The position numbers were made by a program, and so were the translations under genes. Below are positions 27,664 through 36,523 of a stretch of DNA of 64,000 nucleotides, one piece after another; the first letter of the stretch is position 1; each line of letters begins with the position of its first letter. The notes under the pieces were generated by a model. The model saw nothing but the letters and a program-made list of their open reading frames with translations. It was not told where the DNA came from and did not search any database. Source of the stretch: Gammaproteobacteria bacterium (GTDB lineage Bacteria; Pseudomonadota; Gammaproteobacteria; Pseudomonadales; Halieaceae); contig JANSYN010000001.1 of NCBI GenBank assembly GCA_024742415.1, forward strand, positions 248,001 to 312,000. The letters are read 5' to 3'.

Positions 27664-28191
27664 TCAGGAGCCGGCGTTGTGGCCGAACGTGTAGAGCGGG
27701 TCCTTCTCAAGGTGTGCGCCTTTGGACAGTGCAGCAAAGGCTTCGCTGTCACGCTCATCCACCACGACGTGGCGCTTGCTCCAGTCCATGACGACCTGGC
27801 GGTGCTGGATTTTCCAGCACTGGTCGCGCTTGACCAGGTGGTCGAGGTAGCGTCCGTAAAAATGTATCTCCTGTTCTGCATCCGGCAACAGGTGGCCGGC
27901 GCTGACGCAGGTTTCGCTTTGTGCGCTGTCGTGGGCAAAGGTGATCAGTATGTTCCCCAGGCCGTGTCGGGTGAGCGCATATTGCGCGCGAAGGGCATCG
28001 ATCACCAGGGGAATGAAAGCGTGTGCAGGGCCCTTGTAGCTGCCGTAATCAACGGTTGCATCGGGCCAGTAGCATGCGGTCAGTGCGGCACTGTCGAGGC
28101 GATCCAGGCCGCGACTGTGCATGGCCAGTATATCGTGTATGGCCATTCGATCTGCGACTTCCGCGGGGTTGGGAACCATTCCTGGCGCCAT
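27664..28191 (-). CDS. SnoaL-like (NTF2-fold) protein
   Basis: A 175-residue SnoaL-like protein and a paralogue of the neighbour at 27031 (shared patterns RLDSAALTACYWPDATVDYG and GRYLDHLVKRDQCWKIQHRQ). The family includes cyclases, dehydratases and the beta subunits of ring-hydroxylating oxygenases. It is transcribed away from the Rieske oxygenase at 28450, the two sharing a promoter gap with a shared-motif site. Confidence 0.82.
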   Translation of the reverse strand: MAPGMVPNPAEVADRMAIHDILAMHSRGLDRLDSAALTACYWPDATVDYGSYKGPAHAFIPLVIDALRAQYALTRHGLGNILITFAHDSAQSETCVSAGHLLPDAEQEIHFYGRYLDHLVKRDQCWKIQHRQVVMDWSKRHVVVDERDSEAFAALSKGAHLEKDPLYTFGHNAGS

Positions 28192-28332
28192 GGGTTGCCT
28201 CCTTCGGGTGGTAGGGTCGCGCTGTGTGCTGCCACACTACGTGGCGTTGCTGCCCACGGCCAATGTTATCGCCGGGACGGCGCGGTTGGTTGGCACAGTC
28301 GGGGTTGAGATGGGCACCAATCCCGCTATACT

Positions 28333-28358
28333 AAAAAAACAGTCCTGCCTGATTGTAT
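28333..28358. promoter_or_regulatory. Shared operator-like palindrome, copy B
   Basis: AAAAAAACAG, six bases TCCTGC, CTGATTGTAT. The CAG-N6-CTG core and flanking A/T arms are kept, but the TTGACT -35 box is not. It lies in the divergent gap between the SnoaL gene (28191, minus) and the Rieske oxygenase (28450, plus), so it can control both. Confidence 0.65.
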
Positions 28359-28449
28359 TATTGGTGGCCTGGAAAAGTCCAACCGCGCCAGCTGGCAGTA
28401 GAGCCCTGGTGTTCATCCCTGGTCAATCACAGCACAGAATGCGCACCCT

Positions 28450-29850
28450 ATGACAAAAACAGTGGATCCCTCGCCAGGAGCAGCCCGTGCCAGCGGCCCC
28501 AGCATTGCCGACACGCTGGCGCGTGACGCCATCGCGCCGCCTGCGCCGATCCTGCAGTCGCAGTATGAGTTTCTTGGCGATGACGATATTCCCGTGGAAC
28601 GCTACACCTCGCACGCCTACATGCAACGTGAAATGAACGAACTGTGGCCCAGGGTATGGCAATGGGTTTGCCGCGAAGAACATATTCCCGATGTCGGCGA
28701 CACCTATGTTTACGATATTGGTCGGCACTCGGTTGTGGTGGTGCGATCAGCGCAAGACACCGTGCAAGCGTTTCACAATGTGTGCACCCATCGCGGTACC
28801 CGCCTGTTTGAGCGCGAGGGTTGTGGCTACAGCGGCGGCTTTACCTGTCCGTTCCATGGTTGGTCGTGGCATCTTGATGGCAGCATCGACACGATCCCGG
28901 GCCGCTGGGACTTTCCTCATGCCACCGAGCAAACCCACGCCCTGCGGCCGGTGCGCTGCGACACCTGGGGTGGATTTGTTTTCGTGAATCTCGACAACGC
29001 AGCGGCGCCACTCGAACGTCAGCTGGATGTGCTGCCGCAACACTTCGCGCATTTCCCGCTGGAGCGGCGACGCATAAAACTGCACGTGCAAAAACGCCTG
29101 CCCGCCAACTGGAAGGCCGCACAGGAAGCGTTTATGGAGGCGTACCATAATTTCGCAACCCACGATGCGCCCAATGGGGGCAATACGCAGTACGATATTT
29201 TTGGCAAATTTGTTAGCCGGTTTATTCATAACATTGGCAGCTATAGCCCGCAGTCACTGGAAGACTATCCGGGTGACAAGTGGCGCAGGCCTGCGCTCAC
29301 CGAGCAGGAACAGTTGCAGATGCTGTCGGTCTTCGGCCTGTCCAGCGACTGCGTGCCCGAGGGTGACACTGCGCGCAATGTTGCTGCAGCCGAGTTGCGC
29401 CGTAGGCTGGGCGAAGCACTCGGCACAGACCTGTCGGGTGTTAGTGAGTGCATGATGCTGGATTCGATTGAGTACCACCTCTTTCCCAATATGTTCCTGT
29501 TTCCCGGTGTGAATGTGCCAATGGTGTACCGCTTCCGTCCCGACGGCGACCGCGTGGACCACTGCCTGTTTGACCTGCTGCTGCTGGAAATGCTGCCCGA
29601 GGGGACGCCACACCCGGTCCCGCCTGAGCCGGTGTTCCTGGATGTCGATGATTCCTATACACAGGTCCAGGCCCTTGGCTGGCTGGCGCCAGTGTATGAC
29701 CAGGACACCGACAATCTCATGCTGCAACAGAAGGGCTTGAGCAGCGCTGCGAAATCCGGAGTTACCCTGGGCAACTACCAGGAGGCCCGGATCCGGCGCA
29801 TGCATATGACCTTGAACGAATACATCACACCGCCGGAGTCACAGCCCTGA
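28450..29850 (+). CDS. Rieske non-heme iron oxygenase, large (alpha) subunit
   Basis: A 466-residue oxygenase. Rieske ligands are Cys112/His114 (CTHRG) and Cys133/His136 (CPFHGW); mononuclear iron ligands are His233 and His238 in EAYHNFATH, with a likely Asp in VYDQDTDN. It aligns in layout with the oxygenase at 16996, pointing to an old duplication. Its stop overlaps the start of the Rieske ferredoxin by one base (TGATG), so the two are translationally coupled and probably an electron-transfer pair. No reductase is present. Confidence 0.93.
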   Translation: MTKTVDPSPGAARASGPSIADTLARDAIAPPAPILQSQYEFLGDDDIPVERYTSHAYMQREMNELWPRVWQWVCREEHIPDVGDTYVYDIGRHSVVVVRSAQDTVQAFHNVCTHRGTRLFEREGCGYSGGFTCPFHGWSWHLDGSIDTIPGRWDFPHATEQTHALRPVRCDTWGGFVFVNLDNAAAPLERQLDVLPQHFAHFPLERRRIKLHVQKRLPANWKAAQEAFMEAYHNFATHDAPNGGNTQYDIFGKFVSRFIHNIGSYSPQSLEDYPGDKWRRPALTEQEQLQMLSVFGLSSDCVPEGDTARNVAAAELRRRLGEALGTDLSGVSECMMLDSIEYHLFPNMFLFPGVNVPMVYRFRPDGDRVDHCLFDLLLLEMLPEGTPHPVPPEPVFLDVDDSYTQVQALGWLAPVYDQDTDNLMLQQKGLSSAAKSGVTLGNYQEARIRRMHMTLNEYITPPESQP

Positions 29851-30206
29851 TGAGCGAAAACCCGTTCGAGCACAACCTGTTGACGCATAAGCTGTGCAAG
29901 ATAGCCGATCACGATGAACTTCCGCAGGGAAAAACACAGGTGGCCGCGGTGAACGGCCGCGAGGTGCTGCTGTGTCATACAGCAGAGGGGTACTTTGCGG
30001 TCGACAACTTATGCAGTCACGCCGCGGCGCGGCTGTGTGACGGCAAGCTCAAGGGGCATCGGGTGCTTTGCCCAATGCATGGTGGTTCCTTCGACGTGCG
30101 TGACGGTGTCGCCCTGAGCAGGCCGGCCACCGCGCCCATCAGGACGTATCAACTGCTGGTTAACGAGCAGGGTATCTTTGTCAGCCTGCCAGATGAAGCG
30201 ACCTGA
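29850..30206 (+). CDS. Rieske-type [2Fe-2S] ferredoxin
   Basis: A 118-residue soluble Rieske protein. Cluster ligands are Cys55/His57 (CSHAAA) and Cys74/His77 (CPMHGG), followed by the typical SFDVRDG. It would carry electrons to the oxygenase encoded just upstream, with which it overlaps by one base. The usual flavoprotein reductase is missing from the window, so electrons must come from a reductase elsewhere. Confidence 0.92.
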   Translation: MSENPFEHNLLTHKLCKIADHDELPQGKTQVAAVNGREVLLCHTAEGYFAVDNLCSHAAARLCDGKLKGHRVLCPMHGGSFDVRDGVALSRPATAPIRTYQLLVNEQGIFVSLPDEAT

Positions 30207-30263
30207 CCCCGATCAATAAACCGGCATAGTTGCGTTGCTGTAGGCCTGACTGGCCGCGGCAGT

Positions 30264-31415
30264 TCACAGGCCAAGCACTTCGTGCAGCTGGCGGTGCATG
30301 TTTTGCACCCCCGGCTCATTGCGGCCTATCAGAACTTTACGGTCGATACCCGACTGCAGCCCGCGGTGCACTTTATCTACCAGTGAGTAGTCTTCAGCGA
30401 CGGCCACGTCGTTGATCATCTGGAAGTAGGCCTCGTATTCCTGGCGCTCGTTCTCGTCGTGCGGCTCATGGGGCAAGAACATGCTGTGATAGACCACGGA
30501 GCGCTGTGGTGTGATTGGGTAAACGCGCCAGGTTTGGAAGTGATCCGCCACCACAAAAATCACCGTGTTGGGAAAAATGTAGTTCACATAGGAGCTGTGC
30601 TCCCTGGGCTGCCACTGGTCTTCTGGCAGACCCCTGAGTTCATTGATACTCAGCGCGGGCGAGCCCATCGAGTGGTTGCGCCCGTATTGCCGGTAATTGG
30701 CAATGTTGGAGTAGGCCATCTGGGCGATCGACTCCGGGTGCAGGAACTCAAAGTGGTAGTACTCGTGAAAGGTGTCCATGTTCAGCTTCCAGCTGAAATC
30801 CGTAAACACTTTTTTTGCGCCCAGGTAATAGTGGCTGTCAAAGCCAAAACCTTCGAGACGTTCCTGTAATCCGCCGAGCACCTCGTCGATATCAAAGGTG
30901 CGCGCGGGGTTGGGCATGACAAAAATCATGCCGTACTTTTCCTGCACGTCCAGTTTGCGTAATCCTAATGCGCTGCGGTCGATGCCCTCGAAGCCTTCCT
31001 TGCCAAACGGTACGCCGATCAGCTGGCCCTCCAGGTCGTAGGACCAGCCGTGATAGGGGCAGGAGAACATGCGCCCCTTCCTGGCCTGGCCGTGCGTGCT
31101 TTCGTTCAGTGGTGCGCCGCGGTGCGAGCAGATGTTGACGAAGGCATTGAGGCCCCCGTCGTCGCGTCGCACAATCAAAATGGGGATGCCGGTGTCGTCA
31201 AAGGCAAAGTAATCTCCCGCTGCGGGCACGATGCAGCTTGGCCCGACAAACTGGGGGTAATCACGGAACAGTTCGATCTTCTCGCGCTCAAACAGGGCGG
31301 CATCAGTGTATTCGCTGACGTCGATTTCCATCACGCTGTCAGCCAGCGTGGTGGTGTTGCGCTCTACCAGGTCCAGCAACACTTTTATTTCTTCAACCAG
31401 TTGTGCTCGCTGCAT
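30264..31415 (-). CDS. Rieske non-heme iron oxygenase, large subunit (third, divergent type)
   Basis: A 383-residue oxygenase, shorter than and distinct from the two others. Rieske ligands are Cys96/His98 (CSHRG) and Cys119/His122 (CPYHGW). The catalytic iron region is MDTFHEYYHFEFLH, with His221 and His226 likely ligands and Asp214 in the bridging position. A long N-terminal helix (LVEEIKVLLDLVERN) precedes the fold. It follows the acyl-CoA dehydrogenase with a 10-base gap and is the last gene of the SDR-ThuA-acyl-CoA dehydrogenase set. Confidence 0.9.
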   Translation of the reverse strand: MQRAQLVEEIKVLLDLVERNTTTLADSVMEIDVSEYTDAALFEREKIELFRDYPQFVGPSCIVPAAGDYFAFDDTGIPILIVRRDDGGLNAFVNICSHRGAPLNESTHGQARKGRMFSCPYHGWSYDLEGQLIGVPFGKEGFEGIDRSALGLRKLDVQEKYGMIFVMPNPARTFDIDEVLGGLQERLEGFGFDSHYYLGAKKVFTDFSWKLNMDTFHEYYHFEFLHPESIAQMAYSNIANYRQYGRNHSMGSPALSINELRGLPEDQWQPREHSSYVNYIFPNTVIFVVADHFQTWRVYPITPQRSVVYHSMFLPHEPHDENERQEYEAYFQMINDVAVAEDYSLVDKVHRGLQSGIDRKVLIGRNEPGVQNMHRQLHEVLGL

Positions 31416-31425
31416 GCTATTACCC

Positions 31426-32613
31426 CTATAAACCCAGCACCATCTTGGCGATGATGTTGCGTTGGATTTCCTGCGAGCCGCCGAAAATGGAGGCGGCGCG
31501 GTTGTTCAGGTAGCGCGGTACGATCGACGCGGTGTAGTTTGCGCGAACTGGATTGCCACCGGCCACGGGGTTCATTTCGAAACCGGTATAGCCCAGAACA
31601 TCCACCGACAGCTCGTTCACCGCCTGTTCCAGGTTGACCGTACTGATTTTCAGTATGGACGATTCCGGCCCGGGATTGCCGCCACCGCTGACGTCAGAGA
31701 GTATCCGCAGCTCGGTAATCTCCAGCGCTTTCAGATCGATTTCCAGGCGTGCAACTTTGTGTGAGATCGCTCCGCTGGCGTCAAAGTGCGGGTTGTCTGC
31801 GTGAGCGTGCTGTATGAGCTGTTTCAGATTGTCCAGTTCATGACGGATGCGGTGGGCGCTGAAACCGCCGCCGCGTTCAAATTCCAGCAGGTACTTGGCG
31901 TAACTCCAGCCCTGGTTTTCCTCGCCGATGCGATTGGCTACCGGCACCCTGACATCGTCAAAAAATACCTGGTTGACCTCGTGGTCACCGGCCATGGTAA
32001 TGATGGGCTCGACGGTGATGCCCGGGGAATCCAGTTCAACCAGCAGGAAACTGATACCGGCCTGCGGTTTGACCTGAGGGTCAGTGCGTACCAGGCAAAA
32101 AATATGGTCGGCCAGATGGGCATGGGTGGTCCAGATCTTGGAGCCATTGACGATGTACTCATCCCCCTGGCGCTCGGCTTTGAGCTTGAGGCTGGCAAGG
32201 TCAGAGCCCGCGCCCGGCTCGGAGTAGCCCTGGCACCAGTAGTGTTCGCCGTTGAGTATCCTGGGCAGGTATTCCTGCTTCTGTTGTTCTGTGCCAAATG
32301 CCATGATCACCGGTGCCAGCATCAGCAGCCCAAGGGGAATCAGCATCGGTGCCCCGGCCTGGTAACACTCGCGGCTGAAAATGTATTTCTGTGCAGGCGT
32401 CCACTGCGTGCCACCGTGTTCAACCGGCCACTGGGGAACGGCCCAGCCCTTGGCCACCAGAATGGCCTGCCATTCCAGGGCAATATCTTTTTCAACGAAC
32501 ACGCTGCCGTTGTTGGCCGTGCCATCAATAATATGCTGAGGCAGGTTGTCGGCGAGAAACTGCCGGACCTCTTGTTGAAAGGCCAGTTCTTCGGCGGTGA
32601 AATTGAGATTCAT
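31426..32613 (-). CDS. Acyl-CoA dehydrogenase family protein
   Basis: A 395-residue flavoprotein. Typical segments: WPVEHGG near residues 60-66, CQGYSEPGAGSDLASL in the flavin/substrate region, GSKIWTTHAHLAD, GGGNPGPESSILK, and the C-terminal FGGSQEIQRNIIAKMVLGL. It oxidises an acyl-CoA at the alpha-beta bond, passing electrons to ETF. The N-terminal extension and the QGYSEPGAGSDLA pattern are those of acyl-CoA dehydrogenases often found in steroid and terpenoid catabolic clusters. It is in the minus-strand operon with the Rieske enzyme. Confidence 0.92.
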   Translation of the reverse strand: MNLNFTAEELAFQQEVRQFLADNLPQHIIDGTANNGSVFVEKDIALEWQAILVAKGWAVPQWPVEHGGTQWTPAQKYIFSRECYQAGAPMLIPLGLLMLAPVIMAFGTEQQKQEYLPRILNGEHYWCQGYSEPGAGSDLASLKLKAERQGDEYIVNGSKIWTTHAHLADHIFCLVRTDPQVKPQAGISFLLVELDSPGITVEPIITMAGDHEVNQVFFDDVRVPVANRIGEENQGWSYAKYLLEFERGGGFSAHRIRHELDNLKQLIQHAHADNPHFDASGAISHKVARLEIDLKALEITELRILSDVSGGGNPGPESSILKISTVNLEQAVNELSVDVLGYTGFEMNPVAGGNPVRANYTASIVPRYLNNRAASIFGGSQEIQRNIIAKMVLGL

Positions 32614-32740
32614 AAATAATCTGCCGTGTGATAGCTGAAATGGATACCGGGCCAGCGGGTTGGCGTCAAGCGTTCACTGCGCGCCGGTCAACACGTGGCA
32701 TGTGCAACACGCTGTGACAGGGGGCGGCGTTAACATGACG

Positions 32741-33514
32741 CTACGCGCTGGTGCCCTGCATCGACCAGGCGATGCCGCGCCGCAGTACTTCATAGTACTG
32801 CGGTGTTTTCCAGGCGCCTTCTTCAGGCTCGGGGTATTCTTCGATCAAGGGCTGCATGTCGTACTTGCCGCGGCAGTGACCGAGCGTGAAGTAGAGCACC
32901 TGGCCATGCCCGTAGGGATGGATGTACAGCACCGGTTGAACAGCGCTGTCTTTCTTCCAGTCATCACGTACGAAGCTCTCGACGTCTTCATCCCACAGCG
33001 AATGCATTAACGTCTGGTGCTCGCCATGCATTTTGCACAGGTACATTTCGTCGTCTACGGTGAAGGTCGCAACGCCCTTGACCAGTGGGTGATCCGGCTC
33101 GGTGACATACACCTCATAGGGCGCAATGGGCGGGTGCGACATGAACTGGCTGCCCAGCAGTTGCATGAAGGGTGCGTTCTCTTCGGGGCAATCAACACGC
33201 AAGCCTCCGTCTGCAGCAGGCTCAAGAAAACGCAGGATGGAGTTGGTGCCGTGCAGTGCAAACCAGCGTTTGCCGCTGTTGACAAAGTCGACCAGGCGCG
33301 CAGTTTCGGCGTCAGTGGGAATGACATCGCAGGTGTAGGTGATCAGGAAGTCACAGGCGCAGATAGCGTCGATGTCGCTGTAGTCTGCGCCCACCTGCAC
33401 CTTGATTCGCGGCTGCTCCGCGAGCAACTTGAGAATCTCAAGGCGCGCGAAGTCGATATCGTGGTACTTACCGCCCGCCACCAGGTAGGCGTCGACGCGA
33501 TCGGACTTGCCCAT
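32741..33514 (-). CDS. ThuA-like domain protein
   Basis: A 257-residue class I glutamine-amidotransferase-like (ThuA) protein: N-terminal VDAYLVAGGKYHDIDFARLE, the middle FLITYTCDVIPTDAETARLVDFVNSGKRWFALHGTNS, and the C-terminal VLYIHPYGHGQVLYFTLGHCRGKYD. The family lacks the amidotransferase Cys triad, and its roles include sugar metabolism and unknown hydrolytic steps. Its start is one base from the SDR stop, so the two are cotranscribed. Its role in an oxygenase operon is unclear. Confidence 0.85.
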   Translation of the reverse strand: MGKSDRVDAYLVAGGKYHDIDFARLEILKLLAEQPRIKVQVGADYSDIDAICACDFLITYTCDVIPTDAETARLVDFVNSGKRWFALHGTNSILRFLEPAADGGLRVDCPEENAPFMQLLGSQFMSHPPIAPYEVYVTEPDHPLVKGVATFTVDDEMYLCKMHGEHQTLMHSLWDEDVESFVRDDWKKDSAVQPVLYIHPYGHGQVLYFTLGHCRGKYDMQPLIEEYPEPEEGAWKTPQYYEVLRRGIAWSMQGTSA

Positions 33515-33515
33515 A

Positions 33516-34277
33516 TCAGAGCTGGACCCGCTTGGTGAAGCCGCCGTCGGCCACCAGGTTCACGCCCGTAATCAGGCTGGCCGCAGGACTAGCCAGAAAG
33601 GCCACCGCGTTGGCCACTTCTTCGGCCGTGCCAAAGCTGCCGCGCGGTATGTCATTGAGTGTGGCCTCGTACAGGTCAGTCATGTTGGCCTTGATGAATT
33701 CCCAGGCGCCGCCCTCAATATACACCGGGCCGGGTGAGACACAGTTGACGCGAATGCCGCTGGGCGCCAGTGCCTGGCTCAGCTGCTTGGCGTGCACGAC
33801 AAGCGCCGCCTTGATCGCATTGTAGGGCTGTGGCCCCATGAACGTTTCTACGCCGGCAGTTGACGAGATCACCACAATTGAGCCGGCGTCGGATTTTTCC
33901 AGGTAGGGCATCGCCGCTTCGATACCGCGTGTTGTGCCCAGCAGGTCCACGTTGAAGTTGTTCTGCCAGCCCTCGTCACCCATGGCGCCACCACCGGCAC
34001 TCACATTGGGTACGAAAATATCGATGCCGCCAAGTGCTTCGGCGGCGCTGGCAATCCAGGCCTGGTAGCTGTCCTTGTCTGCCACATCGACGACGGCCCC
34101 GGTAACGTTGACTCCCTTGGCTTTGAGGTCGGCAACCGCGCTGTCCACTTCTTCCTGGTTGCGGGCGCAAATACCCAGGTCAACGCCTTCATCGGCCAGC
34201 AGGTTGGCGATAGCACGGCCAATGCCGCGTGTAGAGCCGGTGATAATTGCTTTTTTACCAGATAATCCGAGATCCAT
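33516..34277 (-). CDS. Short-chain dehydrogenase/reductase (SDR)
   Basis: A 253-residue SDR. ATG 34277 follows CAGGAG. Seen: TGSTRGIGRA cofactor loop, ICARNQEEV (Arg after strand 2, so NADP is possible), VPNVSAGGG replacing NNAG, ISSTAG with the catalytic Ser, YNAIK, and VADGGFTKRV. First gene of the minus-strand operon SDR-ThuA-acyl-CoA dehydrogenase-Rieske, divergent from the zinc alcohol dehydrogenase with shared-motif copy C between them. Confidence 0.9.
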   Translation of the reverse strand: MDLGLSGKKAIITGSTRGIGRAIANLLADEGVDLGICARNQEEVDSAVADLKAKGVNVTGAVVDVADKDSYQAWIASAAEALGGIDIFVPNVSAGGGAMGDEGWQNNFNVDLLGTTRGIEAAMPYLEKSDAGSIVVISSTAGVETFMGPQPYNAIKAALVVHAKQLSQALAPSGIRVNCVSPGPVYIEGGAWEFIKANMTDLYEATLNDIPRGSFGTAEEVANAVAFLASPAASLITGVNLVADGGFTKRVQL

Positions 34278-34395
34278 GGTTTTCTCCTGACGATGAAGTG
34301 GGGTGTGCTGCTGCTGGCCGTACGCGCGGAGGGTGGAATAGCCGCCCGGGAACGCCAAAATTCCAATCGCTCGCAAATTAGCAAACCTGTTCTGG

Positions 34396-34425
34396 AAAAA
34401 CAATCAGATTTGACTGTTTATTTTT
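34396..34425. promoter_or_regulatory. Shared operator-like palindrome, copy C, over a -35 box
   Basis: One of the best copies: AAAAACAATCAG, ATTTGA, CTGTTTATTTTT, symmetrical over CAG-N6-CTG and the A/T arms. TTGACT at 34410-34415 with TAATTT at 34433-34438 (17 bp) can be the promoter of the zinc alcohol dehydrogenase at 34503. It sits in the divergent gap with the SDR operon. Confidence 0.75.
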
Positions 34426-34502
34426 ATTCGGATAATTTGAGCCTTCTTTTTTGTGTTCAGCAGGCGCTCTTTGGTGGCTGCAGGCAAGTATGAGGCTCGG
34501 CA

Positions 34503-35537
34503 ATGAAAGCAGCAGTATTCAAGGAAGTGGGTAAGCCGCTCCAGGTAGAAACAGTGGCGGACCCAACACCGGAAGCCTCCGAACTCGTTGTTAAAGTCGG
34601 TTTCTGCGGCATTTGCGGCACCGACCTGCACGCCACGCGCGAGGGCCTGACAACTGCCTGTTGTGACCAGATTCTCGGTCATGAGTACGTGGGCGAGGTA
34701 GTGGAAGTCGGCAAAGCGGCCGAAGGTGGCTGGCAGGTGGGTGATCGTGTGTGCGCGATGCCGTTCATTGCCTGTGGCAGGTGCCTGCCCTGTGCCGCCG
34801 GTCACTTTTTCCAGTGTAACAACAAAAAAGTGTCCGGCGTGGATGACGCCGGCGGCTTTGCCGAATACGTCACCACCGGATGCAGGGAAACGCTACCCCT
34901 GCCCGACGAACTGGACCTGCAAACTGCCGCACTGGTAGAGCCGCTTGCGGTAGGCATTCACGCGGTGCGGGTTGCCAGGGTCCGCGCCGGTAGCCGCGTG
35001 CTGATTCTGGGCGCTGGCCCCATTGGCTTGACGGTAGCACTTTGGTGCCGTTTTTTCGGTGCGCGTGAAGTGGTGGTCAGCGAGATTGCGCAGACACGCG
35101 CCAGCCTGGCGCGCCAGATGGGGGCGACGGCGGTAGTGCACCCCAATGTGGAAGCCGGTGCAGAGGGCCTGCTGGAGCAGTACATGGACGTAGCCGGTGC
35201 ACCACCTGACGTGATCTTTGAATGCGTGGGTGCGCCAGGCCTGCTGCAACAGTGTATTGAAATTGCGCCTTTTGGCGGCAAGCTCGTGCCGGTTGGCGTG
35301 TGTGAACAGCCCGATGCGATCATGCCGTTCTTTGGACTGGTCAAGGAACTGAACATCCAGTTCGCCATTGCCTATTCCAAAGATGATTTTGAAACCTGCG
35401 TTGCGATGCTGGCCGAGGGGCGTATTGATGTCAGCCCCATGATCACGGACGTGGTGAGCCTCGACGAGCTGCCCGCGGCCTTCGAGGCACTGCGCACCCC
35501 GAGCGATCAGTGCAAGGTACTGACCCGCATGTGGTAG
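34503..35537 (+). CDS. Zinc-dependent alcohol dehydrogenase (MDR family)
   Basis: A 344-residue medium-chain dehydrogenase with GAGG upstream. Catalytic-zinc residues Cys38 (CGTDLH, with His43) and His60-Glu61 are present, and the structural zinc Cys are 91, 94, 97 and 105 (CGRCLPCAAGHFFQC). The Rossmann loop is GAGPIGL. It resembles threonine/sorbitol/butanediol-type dehydrogenases. With the divergent SDR operon it would oxidise alcohol intermediates. Probable regulation through shared-motif copy C. Confidence 0.92.
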   Translation: MKAAVFKEVGKPLQVETVADPTPEASELVVKVGFCGICGTDLHATREGLTTACCDQILGHEYVGEVVEVGKAAEGGWQVGDRVCAMPFIACGRCLPCAAGHFFQCNNKKVSGVDDAGGFAEYVTTGCRETLPLPDELDLQTAALVEPLAVGIHAVRVARVRAGSRVLILGAGPIGLTVALWCRFFGAREVVVSEIAQTRASLARQMGATAVVHPNVEAGAEGLLEQYMDVAGAPPDVIFECVGAPGLLQQCIEIAPFGGKLVPVGVCEQPDAIMPFFGLVKELNIQFAIAYSKDDFETCVAMLAEGRIDVSPMITDVVSLDELPAAFEALRTPSDQCKVLTRMW

Positions 35538-35592
35538 CGCGCGCCGTTAGCCGGCTGGCAGCCGGCGCTGGCGGCGGTTCCTCAATGGCGGG

Positions 35593-36462
35593 TTAATCCC
35601 GATAGTAGTCGACGCCCACGAGCTGTTGCCAGTGGTTGGCAAAGGCGTTGTCGTCGGACGTACAAAGCATTTTTACCCACTCATCGCCAATGGCCTTGTC
35701 ACGCCCGGCAGTCACTTCCGTTGCGTCCTTGCCAACCGGTAGGCGAAAGGGCGTGTCTTCGGCTTCAAGGGCGTGCTGTACCGCCAGTGCGACATCACCC
35801 GGCATGGCGGGGCGCTGCAGTCCGAATTCAAAAAAACGCGTGAGCCGCGCAACGTTCCTGGGATACAGCGGTGGCGCCTCTGAGGGGGTTACCTTGGTCC
35901 ACATGGGCGTCACCACACAGCCAGGCTCGATAATGGTGACCGCAACGTCAAACTCGGCCATTTCCTGTGCGAGACTTTCGCACAGGCCTTCCATTGCCCA
36001 TTTACTGGCGGAGTAATGCGCGTGGCAGCCGGCGGCGTAGCGTCCGGCCAGTGAGCCGACGACGACGATGTTGCCGCTGCGCTGCTGGCGCAATAGCGGC
36101 GTGACGGCGCGAAACAGCGCGACATTCCCGAAGTAGTTGGTTTCAAAAATTTCTCGCACGACCTCCAGTGGCGTTTCCTCAACCGAGGAGCCGGCGCCGA
36201 TACCGGCGTTGGCGACCAGCACATCCAGTCTGCCGCTGTCCTTTACGATCGTCGCCACGGCGTCGTCGATGCTGGCCTGGTCTACCAGGTCAAGGCGCAG
36301 GATCTTTGCTGACAGCCCTTCACCGGCGATCTTGCTGCGCAGCTCATCGGCCGTATCGGGGTTGCGCACGCTGGCATAGACCTCGTGGCCCTGTCGTGAC
36401 AGATGTAATGCGGTTTCCTGGCCGATGCCGGTGCTGCAACCTGTAACTAGAATAACGGACAT
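35593..36462 (-). CDS. Short-chain dehydrogenase/reductase (SDR)
   Basis: A 289-residue SDR with AGGGGAAG upstream of ATG 36462. Seen: TGCSTGIGQE cofactor loop, ASVRNPDTA, VANAGIGAG, VGSLAGRYAAG with the catalytic Ser, YSASK, and the C-terminal extension typical of retinol/17-beta-hydroxysteroid-type SDRs. It is the last gene of the minus-strand set starting at the TonB receptor (39992). Confidence 0.9.
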   Translation of the reverse strand: MSVILVTGCSTGIGQETALHLSRQGHEVYASVRNPDTADELRSKIAGEGLSAKILRLDLVDQASIDDAVATIVKDSGRLDVLVANAGIGAGSSVEETPLEVVREIFETNYFGNVALFRAVTPLLRQQRSGNIVVVGSLAGRYAAGCHAHYSASKWAMEGLCESLAQEMAEFDVAVTIIEPGCVVTPMWTKVTPSEAPPLYPRNVARLTRFFEFGLQRPAMPGDVALAVQHALEAEDTPFRLPVGKDATEVTAGRDKAIGDEWVKMLCTSDDNAFANHWQQLVGVDYYRD

Positions 36463-36523
36463 GCGCTTCCCCTGATGCTGTATGCGATTGAAGTGATTGG
36501 GTCGAATAGGGTGTATAGGCTGT

